The notes under the pieces are model-generated. The model had not been told where the DNA came from. It ran no database searches and saw nothing but the letters and a program-made list of their open reading frames with translations. This document shows, piece by piece, positions 26,601 to 37,091 of a stretch of DNA of 64,000 nucleotides. The number at the start of each line of letters is the position of its first letter. Position 1 is the first letter of the stretch. The translations under genes were made by a program, and so were the position numbers. Source of the DNA: Plasmodium brasilianum. Lineage: Eukaryota; Apicomplexa; Aconoidasida; Haemosporida; Plasmodiidae. The stretch covers positions 1,702,501-1,766,500 of the forward strand of contig NC_090120.1 of the NCBI RefSeq assembly GCF_023973825.1, given 5' to 3'.

Positions 26601-27937
26601 TTTAAATAAAACATTTCTTTATACATATTAAGAGCGTTCAACACATTTTTTTGATTTCTTATACTTATAATTTGTATAGGATTAAAATGCATTAACAGTT
26701 CTTGATATAAATTTTTACCAGTTTGTCCTCCACTTTTTACATTAACAAATATTAAAAAAAATTTTTTACTACTTCTCACTTGGTAAATAGGTAAATGGAT
26801 TGGAAAAAAATTTAATATAAAATTAATATGTACAGGAATAATAATATTCTTTTTTTTACAGTTCACATTTTTATATCTTTTTAATTTTTTCAAAGGATTA
26901 ATAACATAATCAAAATAAAGAAGTTCTTTCGTGTCTTTTGCTAATGTTTTATGTGGCATCATCATCATATCTTCCCTTTTTTCTACTATCTTCTTTTTGT
27001 TATCAATTTGGTCCATACCATAATTATTTAAAGAATTATAACTAAACAAAATATCATCTTTTTTTGTTTCTTCCTCTGTTACTTTATTATATGCATGTAT
27101 TAAGAAATCTATTAACACATTTTCCTTAATAAATACTTCATAAGGGTATAGTAAGTATTTATTATTATTATATGTACATACTATATTTTTGTGTTCATTT
27201 TTAGCATCTTTAATTCTTCTTTTAGAAAAATGTTTATTTACACATTTTACATGGAAACATTTATTACACCATATACATTTATAAATATATCGTTTTATAA
27301 AAATATAAAGCGAAAAGAAAGAAAATTTTTTATTACATATAGAGCATTTATTATTCCATAAATTATTTCGAACTTTTATAAATTTATGTTTATTTTTAAA
27401 AAATACACTTGTTTTACAACTCATTAAATTACAATTTGGAGCACATTCTATATGACATTTGTTTCTGCACATAATACATTCAAATATATTTTTTTTAAAA
27501 AAAATAAATGCATATATATTTTCATTGCACACATTACATAACTCTATTCGGTTTATCGTCCTCAAATCAAATACATGTGAGCTGTATGATAAACGATAAA
27601 AATGATTCTTCTTTTCATGTACTTTTACATATTCGCATAGTTTTGAACTTCTTTCTTTTAATCCAGCTTCCTCTTTAGTAGTGCTCCTTTTATTATAATC
27701 TAACACTACAACGTCTTCTCCGTTAGTACACCCGCTCTCATTTAACTGTAAATATATATTAATTTTCCGCTTTTTTTTATTTTTTCTTTTTGCAAAAAAA
27801 ATGCTAATACATATTATACATACACAAAATAGTAATTTTAAAATACCAATTCCTATAAAATATTCCTTTGTTTTTTTTAAAAGTAGCATAAGAACATTTA
27901 TGTACACATTTTTGTCAACATATGCGAAATCTTCCAT
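23687..27937 (-). CDS. Diacylglycerol kinase, large form with N-terminal membrane segment
   Basis: Single exon, 1,416 residues, ATG at 27937. The enzyme phosphorylates diacylglycerol to phosphatidic acid, which in apicomplexans feeds secretion and egress signalling. Domains: a hydrophobic segment at about residues 30-50 (GILKLLFCVCIICISIFF), then two C1-like zinc fingers (CNVC near 135 with CIMC and CHIEC; CSIC near 196 with CIWC and FHVKC). The catalytic domain starts near 393 (FLIFVNVKSGGQTGKN) with the nucleotide-binding GGDGT near 454. PLGTGND lies only near 1006, so about 550 low-complexity residues split the catalytic domain. The accessory domain follows, with YFDIGIISRLALHFD near 1064, GSDIVVKI and YFQYDGEPAF near the end. 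An NSDMNSGIN repeat (nt 25850-26010) sits in the insert. Human DGKs with an N-terminal hydrophobic segment and C1 pair (epsilon type) are the nearest layout. Confidence 0.93.
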   Translation of the reverse strand: MEDFAYVDKNVYINVLMLLLKKTKEYFIGIGILKLLFCVCIICISIFFAKRKNKKKRKINIYLQLNESGCTNGEDVVVLDYNKRSTTKEEAGLKERSSKLCEYVKVHEKKNHFYRLSYSSHVFDLRTINRIELCNVCNENIYAFIFFKKNIFECIMCRNKCHIECAPNCNLMSCKTSVFFKNKHKFIKVRNNLWNNKCSICNKKFSFFSLYIFIKRYIYKCIWCNKCFHVKCVNKHFSKRRIKDAKNEHKNIVCTYNNNKYLLYPYEVFIKENVLIDFLIHAYNKVTEEETKKDDILFSYNSLNNYGMDQIDNKKKIVEKREDMMMMPHKTLAKDTKELLYFDYVINPLKKLKRYKNVNCKKKNIIIPVHINFILNFFPIHLPIYQVRSSKKFFLIFVNVKSGGQTGKNLYQELLMHFNPIQIISIRNQKNVLNALNMYKEMFYLNKVILLLCGGDGTISIFVDTLIKFFSSQLVYDSKKEKKKNTHVGNTNENIFFIRGLFLNKTIKNIKEKLKHNKDMLRKKWNNKGNTQMNKDSNIFSIRESEEKTIKTDDSTMNERRTEDVLLFRDHPRAHKGEHLTISGECVGSRSAYYSPAAPLVSSTSSAHAAFSAVNYFHSDVHNNDIIDEVGRGTPNAGANMDINTDLNSDMNSDMNSGMNSGINSDINSDMNSGINSDMNCGINRGINSGMNSEVISGLNSDLSIDLKNDLNNLDKWKKRNKYNYILKKLKKFKKKSTKEEDICRESTIKSFPNGNSMTDNCKSSNPLIYRKKEENNGDSYLSTKGVENERMYKNILYHDYKEKTASTCFSTKTGLNETSVSYYREGEEIFSAYINNVNGTNNCNRCYNSICDKCRVNKDDHLGNENNNKGNNHNGKENVKNASEQRKYIKKNKNKTKESLHIKEVPYANDSDNNSVYKIDNGYKIIVRKRDGETRVVGDQYNCSKKEVVCSTQTEEGKGQGLELELGQEIKLGEEVKLVKEKKGEKRKKKKLSLESCISNTPIGILPLGTGNDLSISLGWGSGYNNGLFFYLNKIKNSKNELVDIWNIKGYDLDKNIILNNSFINYFDIGIISRLALHFDNIRKKFPHFFNSRIGNKILYGEVGFRDFFFNTYKYKLNENIKIYCDGKKINIDEDLESVCLINIPHFLGGVKIWKEDELEKNYYSDVEREQQHRGEGEEEDGNEDVDVDIIDDIDTDGDIDMHDKVDKKKKAKLKLSSNKVSSLGCPKHIHDYDSFSYNDDVRAERHSRSCHPKLNKNIDNSYRAGKKGVTKRCAYKYYDKHEYALPELKKNYESIKKQEKKSEDNEESPKNDKPLDCSNIYKSYRLDFYKQKKGQQKFRKQRTDDKVIEVIGFRNMFHLVQVQIGMSKAIKLCQGSDIVVKIDKKFIESKNKMYFQYDGEPAFLNIHKLHFTHK
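25845..26012 (-). repeat. 12-bp coding repeat in the diacylglycerol kinase insert
   Basis: Tandem 12-bp units encode N-S-D/G-M/I on the minus strand, about a dozen copies with D/G and M/I alternating. It lies inside the insertion that splits the catalytic domain. Confidence 0.88.
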
Positions 27938-28360
27938 TTCTTATGAATGTTATTAGTAATTGATTTTTATTGCAAATACATTCATGCATAATTTGTATTT
28001 ACATTTTATGCTTTCCCCTTCCCTCAAACATTTGTTTATTCCACTTTTGCTGCTTCTACTTTCTATGCTTCTTTTTTCCCCTGTCCATAACTGTTGAACA
28101 CCGACAAAAAGAAAGAAGCAACGTGAAACCTCTATCCCAAGCGATTTTATTGTTCCGCTTAATTCCTTTGCGTTTATATACTTGCTTTTCGCCCCTTCAC
28201 TTTCTATATCGCTCTTTTTCTTTTCTGTTTTTCACGATGTACTGTTTTATGAAAACACATTTCATTAATGTATTGTAAAACGAACTTCAAACTGAATGCA
28301 TGTATACATAGTGGAAATCCTTTTTTTAAAAAAATTAATCAAAAAAATGAAAACTAAAAA

Positions 28361-28457
28361 ATGGCGAAAGAAAAATGGCGAATGAAAAATGGCGAATGAA
28401 AAATGGCGAATGAAAAATGGCGAATGAAAAATGGCGAATGAAAAATGGCGAAAGAAA
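28361..28457. repeat. 14-bp minisatellite, 7 copies
   Basis: Unit ATGGCGAATGAAAA, with the first and last copies reading ATGGCGAAAG. Seven exact-spacing copies at 28361, 28375, 28389, 28403, 28417, 28431 and 28445. Confidence 0.95.
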
Positions 28458-28800
28458 AACGAAAAATATCAAAATTAACAAAACATTACGGCAATTGTTT
28501 AATTACTTTATAGGTCAATTATTTCAAAACAATTTTAACTTTTTCAAATAATTCTCCAAACATTTTTTAAAATATTAAAAAATAACGTATAATTTGTGTA
28601 ATAATTTATATGTAACATATACTACAAAATGAAGTTATTTCCATCCGATAGTGTTTATTTAAATAAGTTCATATGAATTGTACATACATACATATATATA
28701 TATTTATTTATTTTCATGTTTCCTAGTACTGCGTTTAATTTGACGTTATTATTATATTGTTTTTCAATAAATATTAAAAACATTATAATATTTTTTTACA

Positions 28801-28885
28801 TTGTCCGTTCGTTTGTCCGTTCGTTTGTTCGTTCGTTTGTACGTTTGTTTACTTGTATGTTTGTTTATTTGTTTATTTGTTTTTT
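28801..28885. repeat. GTTCGTTTGTCC/GTTTATTT-type short tandem repeat
   Basis: Degenerate 8-12-bp units (GTCCGTTCGTTT, then GTTTATTT), decaying to the right. Non-coding. Confidence 0.75.
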
Positions 28886-29607
28886 TAATTATTTATTTAT
28901 TTTCCTTTTTTCTAATTAGAATCTAAACAAAACATATAGGAAAAACAAAAATATAAAATGAAAAAATAAATCATGGGGGAAAGGAAAAAAAAATACCAAA
29001 AAAAAAAATAAGAAAAAATTTTAAAATTTTTGAAAACACGCATGTTTCAAATATACGGTAAATATTTTGTTTTATAAAAATAATTTTTAAAATTAAAAAA
29101 AAAAAAAAAAAAAAAACAGTATTGTATATAAGTATTTATAAGGCAAAATTTTTATGCGCATTATATAAATGTACTATTAAAATACGGAGTTTGCCAACAG
29201 AAAAAAAAAAGTAGAAATATGTTGGAATATTTATATACATATTATAAAAGGAAAATATAAAATTCATCAAAAAGGAATAATAAAATAGAAAAAAGGAAAC
29301 AAAATTAAAAAAATATATATCAGTGAACTACTACAAAAAAAAAAAAAAAAAAACTATACACATATGGCACGACATAAAATGGCATAACGCGTCATATAAC
29401 ATACATAGCATAACCAACTAAGAATGAACACTCATAAGGATGAAATAATACATACAAATTGTAAGCATTCCTGTGCTCTTTTTATTCCAAAGCCTTAAAA
29501 AATTTATTATTTAACACGCCGTTGTTTTTTTTTTCGCATATATTGTTTTCTACATTTATGATATCATAATTTTATTTTTATTTTTATTATATTTTTTTTT
29601 TTTTTTT

Positions 29608-32191
29608 TTACCAACATGAAAAGTCCATTTTACTTTGCTTCGATTTTGAAAACATTTCTTTTTGTAAAACATGTTCTTTGGTTTTGTTTAGCTCATTGTT
29701 CGTAGATTGATTGCTCTTTTTAAAGTCCGTCCATTTTATATATTTTCCTACACTGTCATTTTTATTCTCTACAAAGTTTACGTCATCTATGAAACTTTCT
29801 GTATTTTCCTTCGCATCATTCTTCTCTTCTTTTTTTTTTATTTTTTCCTTCATCTCCTTTACAGCATCTTTAAATGGGTTTGTGTATATAATAGCTTCGT
29901 TTAGGGTGTATTGCACCTAAAAAAATATATGAAATGAAACAAATAAATAAGTAAATTACCCACGCATAGGTAACATTTGTATAAATTTATGTAAACACAC
30001 AGGGACATGTATGTATGTATGGATGTACGTATGTATGTATGTATGTATGCACATATACGTACACGTTCATATGTGCTTTAATTAATATTTACAACGTTTA
30101 TATATCATTCAGCAATACTCTGCCATTTTGCTCCTTTCTTTTTGGTATATTACACTGCCACTTATAGTGGGGTCCAAATTTTTTAATTTTCCTAACGTCT
30201 CATTTCCTCCTACAACTGAAATTTTAAATTTGTTAGAATATTTAAAAGCGAATTAAAAATTACGTATCGAACATATTAAATACGATAAATAATTTTTAAC
30301 GTTTCAGGATAAATTTTGCTATATAATGAAATATACATAAATCGCACGAATACGTACTCCTGCATAAGTACACACACATACGTATGTATAGCTTACCACG
30401 TCCAAAGCACACATCACTCGTTACATACTCTTCGGACAGGCAAATGTAAAACATGTTTGAATACTTCTGATTGTAATACTTAAAGAAATATATATTCCCA
30501 TAACAACTTTTTGCTTCGGTATGTCTACTCTCTTGGTGTTTAACATATTTAATGGCTCTATCACTATCGTTATCACTGTTTATATTCATTATCAATTCTT
30601 TAAATGTATGAATAACATTTTCATCATTTATCTTCTTTCTTAATTTTTTCTTTTTTAATTTTTTCCTCCAATAAAATCCAGACATTGCTGAATGGTAATT
30701 ATTTTTACTTGAACCAAAATATACAATAACGTCTTTTTTGTCCTTTTTAAAAATATCTGTTCTATTATAATATTTATATTCACATAAAAATAAAAAATTA
30801 TGACATAACTTGGGATATAAAGAGGCATATAATTCCACATTAATCATACCTATATCTGTTATTAATCTTACATAGCTATTTTTTTTATTTGTCTTAACTT
30901 GATCATATATTAAATCATACACTTGACTTTCTGATAAATAAATAAAACTGTTTTTATATGTTACATCAGATATAGTTGAAGTTACACTTTGTGCTAATTT
31001 GTTATCACTATAATTTACACATTTTATTTTTATTTCGTTTTCACTACTTTCTTCCTCACTATTATTATTATCTGTATGTGATGAGTAAAAGTATTTTCCT
31101 TTTTCCCCTAACTGCATTTCATTCTTGATCTCATCTTTATGGTGAGTTCTACTTCTTGTGTATGTTTGTTTCCCTTCCCCTTCACTCTGTTTTCCTTTAA
31201 AGTTTTTGCTTTGTGTTCCTTCTATTAGCGCTTCTTTACTTTGCGTCTCTTCATTTTGCACTTTTTGGCTTTTCACTTTTCCACTGTTCACCTCTTGCAG
31301 TATATTCATAATTGTACCATTTTCCTGAATGGATTGTGTTTTTTTTTTTTTTTTCTGAACAAAATTTTTATTTAGCTCAAATATGTCATTTCTTTTGTTC
31401 AATGGGTCTTGCAACACAATGAAATCTGACTTGTTCATACTGTCATGAGAAATTGGGTCAAACATTTCATTTTTATTTTGGAATAGTTTATATATTTCTG
31501 ATGAATATACATTTCCAGTTTTCTTATTTAAAATAATTTTTGTGTGTTGATTAAAATATTTTCTTGTTATAGGGCATATATATTGATTGTTATGTTTGTA
31601 AAAATTTGCTTTAATTAAATTTTTTATATCAACTGTGCATTTTTTTTTGTCCTTTTCTTCCGCTCTGCTCATTTCCTCTAAAACACTTTTTTTGTCGTAC
31701 AACCGTCCATCTTCGTCACAATATGGATCGCTGAATGGTTTTAAGCTTAGGCAGCTACAAAAGGGGCGCAAATATGCCAAGTAATTGGTGAAGAAAATTT
31801 TAATGTATGAAGAAAAATTTGGTGTAGTTTGTTAAGTAACATAAACTGCGCTTATAAAAAATGTATTATACGCACATTACGTACATAAAAGATGACATAA
31901 TTCAATGTCGTAGTATATAATACGAAAAAAAAAAAAAAAAAAAAAATACTTCTAATAGTACATGTTTAAAAAGACATTCAGTATATATTGATAAAAAAAT
32001 GTTGAACTAGTTATAAAAATAATATATTTTTGTTTCAACATCCTAATACATGTAATAAAAATTTCTCACCAATAATTAAAGGGCAAATACGTTACACTTT
32101 TCGCTTTCAGCTGCTTCTTTATTAAGGCATCCCTTCTATATTCTGACTGTAAAATATATAACTTATCTTTGCTGTGTTTATGTTTTCCCAT
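29608..32191 (-). CDS. U-box/cyclophilin-like protein of the PPIL2/CYP60 family with degenerate PPIase site
   Basis: Four exons on the minus strand: 32191-32070, 31754-30397, 30215-30154, 29916-29608. All are GT..AG and in phase, giving about 616 residues. Exon 1 (MGKHKHSKDKLYILQSEY) matches the PPIL2 N-terminus, including the start of the U-box (LPFNYC|CLSLKPFSDPYC). A second zinc-less RING-like segment has YICPITRKYF near residue 102 and TGNVYSSEIY. After an Asn/Glu/Lys-rich linker, a cyclophilin fold runs from about 334 (VRLITDIGMINVELYASLYP) to FGRVVGGNETLGKL at the exon 2/3 join. The C-terminal exon has YTNPFKDAVKEMKEK, equivalent to the VFVDPYEEA region of PPIL2. The family is nuclear, spliceosome-associated and has E3-ligase activity. 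The catalytic FHR, QGGDPTGTG and QFFIT motifs are replaced, so isomerase activity is doubtful. Confidence 0.88.
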
Positions 32192-33282
<1,091 letters not shown>

Positions 33283-34533
33283 ATGTTAACGTCGCATGAT
33301 TTAAACACTTATGATATATCATCAAGCAGTTACAACGGCATATACATTGGAAACATATTCAGTGAAATTCAAGATGAAATAAATAATACCTGTATTATTG
33401 AAAGCGCACAGAGGTCAAATTGCTTAGAGTATAATAATGAAAAGGTAAACGGTAATAATAACAATAGCGGTAACAGTAGCAGCAAGAACAACAGTCATAA
33501 CAACAGTAACAATTGTAGTAATTGTTGTAGTAACAGTTTTGGTAATAGTAATAACATTAATGCAGACATTAATGTAGGTAAAATTCTTATTGGTAGTAAT
33601 TATATAGGTAGTACTCATTTTGGTAGTAATAATATAAGCAGTACACATTTTGGTAGTAATAATGTAGGGAGTAAACATTTTGGTAGTAATAATATACGTA
33701 GTAGGGGAAAAATAAGTATAGAAGAATATGTTAATTTTATAAATGATAAAAAGAATGAATACAAGAAGAAGAAAAAGGAGTACGTTATTGAGTATATTAA
33801 TCAAAGAAAAATAAAAAAAATGCATTATGAAGACATGGAATTATTATTTAAAAAATTTACCCACTTCTTGGATTTACAGGAAAAATGTTTATTATGTAAT
33901 AATTATTTAAGCCTATCATATTTGTACCTTAACAGATACTTGAAGAAGGAAAAGGTAGGAAATAAAGATCAAAAGGAGAATTATAATAATAAGGGCTTTA
34001 TAAATAAATGGGTGAAAAAAAATAGTAGCTTAATTTTTTGTGAATGTTTAGAAAATATTGATTATTCAAAGCAGTATATAAGTGATAAAAAAGATGACTG
34101 TTACATTGATATGATTCATCTTTTTAGAAAAAATACATCCTTTTCTTTTAATACAAAAAAAAGTGTAATTTTAAAAGAATTTATGAAGAATGTAAAGTTT
34201 AAAGAATTTTTTAAATATAACTCTTTTAATGAAAATTACTATAATAATACATTTCCTATTAAAAATAATTATAATATAGACACAAAATATATAAATGTAT
34301 GTAGGTATATTGAAAAGCCCACATTAACTATTGAGCATGTAAAAGCGTTAAATAGTCACACGGAAAATTTTATACCCATTTTTGTAAGAGCACATAAATG
34401 TTGGAGATAATTTTTTTTTTTTTTTTTACCTTAATAATTTTTCATTTTTGTTGCATTTTTACGGAATTACTTAAACGATAAAGCACGACATAGCTTTTTT
34501 TTTTTTTTTTTTTTCTTGTTACATGCATACATG

Positions 34534-34570
<37 letters not shown>

Positions 34571-34889
34571 TTATATGTGTGTATATTTGTATATATATTC
34601 ATATGTGTATTTTTTCTTTTCCAGAAAATTCACAACGTTAACACCCTTGTAACGACGGTTGAAAAGAAACTTTTAATTGAGTGTTTGAAGGTTGTTAAGA
34701 AGATTTTTTTTTATGACAAAATTGACAAATTGACAGTAATTATTTTTTGTTATTTAAGTAATTTATACAACACTGTTATGAGGTTAAATGCGGAACGTAT
34801 ATTGTGTTGCTATTCGCAAAAACATTTCGAGTTTTTCCTATACGTAAGTCCACTACGCTATATAATTTAAAGCAGTTCTCACAGATAAT

Positions 34890-34931
<42 letters not shown>

Positions 34932-35129
34932 GCATGATATGTATTCAACATAAATGTCTATACATGAGTTAATTTTATTATTTATTTTTTTTTCATTACG
35001 TTTTTCTTTGCATTTTAGTATATCTTTCAAAAGAACACATACGCAGCTAGGAGAGTTAAAATGGTAGCTTTGAAAATTTACAAAAACGGTGATGATCAGG
35101 ATGACGAAAAGGAACATGTGGATTTTTAA
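33283..35129 (+). CDS. Conserved-looking Plasmodium protein of unknown function
   Basis: Three exons: 33283-34383, 34625-34843, 35019-35129. All joins are phase 0 with good borders (TTT|GTAAGA, TTTTCCAG|, TAC|GTAAGT, TTTTAG|), giving about 476 residues. The N-terminal part is Asn/Ser-rich and contains a 10-residue repeat (GSxxIGSTHF, four copies, nt 33589-33700). A Lys-rich helix (NDKKNEYKKKKKEYVIEYI) follows, then a Cys-containing segment (EKCLLCNNYLSLSYLYLNRY). Exons 2-3 encode a helical, leucine-rich stretch (VEKKLLIECLKVVKKIFF; AARRVKMVALKIYKNG), perhaps armadillo/HEAT-like, but no family is recognised. The 3' end is uncertain: a donor-like GGTGATG at 35087 could instead splice to an acceptor TTTTAG at about 35213, giving a different C-terminus that stops at 35280. 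Confidence 0.75.
33589..33710 (+). repeat. 30-bp coding repeat (GSxxIGSTHF), four copies
   Basis: Units of GGTAGTAATxATATAxGTAG plus TACTCATTTT-like sequence encode ten residues each. The last copy is truncated. In frame within the unknown gene. Confidence 0.85.
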
Positions 35130-37091
35130 GGTATTTAATTACTCTCCCTTTTTAAAATTAAATAATTCCTTCTTTTTTTTTTTTTTTAATATAAAACAAC
35201 CATTTATTTTAGGTCCTAACGACAATTATAATATTAAGACCTTAAAAAAAAATTCTTTAATTAATACCCTTTATCTGTAAATGTACCTTTAAGGGGAATC
35301 TAACACATATATCTATATAATATATATTTATTTATACACAAACGCTCATGTTTTATATTTTTTTACATGTTCGCAAGCCCTACTAATGAGAAGCAAAAAT
35401 ACTAAAAATAATGTGAAATGTAATTTGCATTTTTAAATCATTTAATTTCTACATAAAGCTATGAAATATTTTTAAATTTCTTTACATGTTATTTTACATA
35501 AAAAATTAAAATTAAATTATACACACTGTTATATGTATATATATATTCATACACAAAATTAATTACAAAACAAAAAATTGTTACCTTAAGCATATAAAAT
35601 AACAATGTTTAAAGTATTTTATAAAAAAAAAAAAAAAAATCTTGATAGTGCAGTACATAAGCGAAGGAAGGCAATTTTATAATTACATTAAAGCTTAGAA
35701 TTAATGTCAATGAAAAATAAAGAAAAAAAAAAAAAAAAAAGTAAAAATTTGAAAGAGTTATCAAAATGGCATATATATAAAAATGCTCATGCCTCCAATT
35801 TTTTGAATAAATTTAAAAGAATAAACTTTTGTTTTGACTTTTGATATATTCAATTATTAAATTTCTTTAAAAAAAAAATTGCAAAAGGTAACTTTTAGCA
35901 AAGTACCGTTGAAGAATACAATATAGTGTGATAAATTTGCAGAAATAGGCATAAATGTAACTAGGGTACATTATAATGTACATATATATATATATATATA
36001 AATTTTTTTTTTTTAATATAATTTTTAAATATAACTTTGTAGTAAGAACACAGTTTTGTGTTAATTCATTTCCGCCCATTTTTTTAAAATTTTTCATGTA
36101 TTACACTCTCTTGGTTAAAAACACAAATTGTGAATTGTTTTGTTTTTATAAAAAATTTATATACATATATAAATGTATGTTTATATTTTTAAAATGTACA
36201 CTAAAGGAATTACACCATAAGCACATTCTCATTTTCATTTTCATTTTCATTTTCTTTTTCCTTTTTAAAATTCACCTACCATTTTTAATTAATTTATAAA
36301 TTTACACTTAGTACAAAGTTTAAATTAAAATAATAATTAAATAATATTATATAAGTACATACATTTGTATATGCATTTATATATAAATTATGTATTTCAC
36401 GTTATACCCTAAAAATCACATGGTGTTTTTTTATATTGCCTTGTTTGTACATAATAGTAATAATCTTGAGGGCTTCTTTTTTTTTTTTTTTAAATGTTCT
36501 TATGTGTATAGAAAATTTTCACATTTATTATGAAACAAAATGATTTTATTTTTTTTTTTTATATTCTAATATCAAGTATTTATGAATCATGTGAATTTTA
36601 AAAATGTGAATGTGAAAAAAAAGAATAAAGGCAAGCAAGAGATATCAAAAGAACGAAATTTAAGTAATTACAAAGCTAACACTAATGGAGTAAGAAATAA
36701 AGAAAAATAAGAAAAAGAAAATTATAGGAGCAAAAGCAGCAAAAACAGTAGCAAAAAACGAATAAATAATACGCAACACAGTACAATACAGTACCGAAAA
36801 ATATAGTAACAATACAGTGCAGTAAAAAATAGTACAATACAGTGAAGTAACATATAATACAATATAGTGCAGTAAAAAATAATACAATACAGTGAAGTAA
36901 CATATACAATACAGTGAAGTAACATATAATACAATACAGTGAAGTAACATATAATACAATACATCATAATATAGTACAATTTAATACACCGTAAGATAAA
37001 ATAATTCAAAATAACGTAATAATTCAGATATCCCCAGCAATTGTTAGCCGTACATAAAATACATAATGTTTTAAAACACACAAAAGGCAAA
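35130..37091. promoter_or_regulatory. Upstream region of the giant RCC1 gene
   Basis: About 2 kb between two + strand genes. It contains A-tracts near 35622 and 35724, (TA)n near 35984, and a 25-bp minisatellite (36766-36965) close to the RCC1 start. No additional gene is supported. Confidence 0.5.
36766..36965. repeat. 25-bp minisatellite with two alternating unit types
   Basis: Units ACAGTGAAGTAACATATAAT plus ACAAT alternate with ACAGTGCAGTAAAAAATAGT plus ACAAT, about eight copies. One copy is shortened (ACATATACAAT). Unit types are interspersed, as expected from unequal exchange. It lies 130-330 bp upstream of the RCC1 gene's ATG. Confidence 0.88.

Larger units (their letters stand above)
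27938..29607. promoter_or_regulatory. Upstream region of diacylglycerol kinase and 3' region of the cyclophilin gene
   Basis: About 1.7 kb. It holds a 14-bp minisatellite (28361-28457), a 12-bp GTTCGTTTGTCC-like repeat near 28801-28880, and A20 tracts near 29096 and 29335. ORFs here are low complexity and not supported. Confidence 0.5.
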
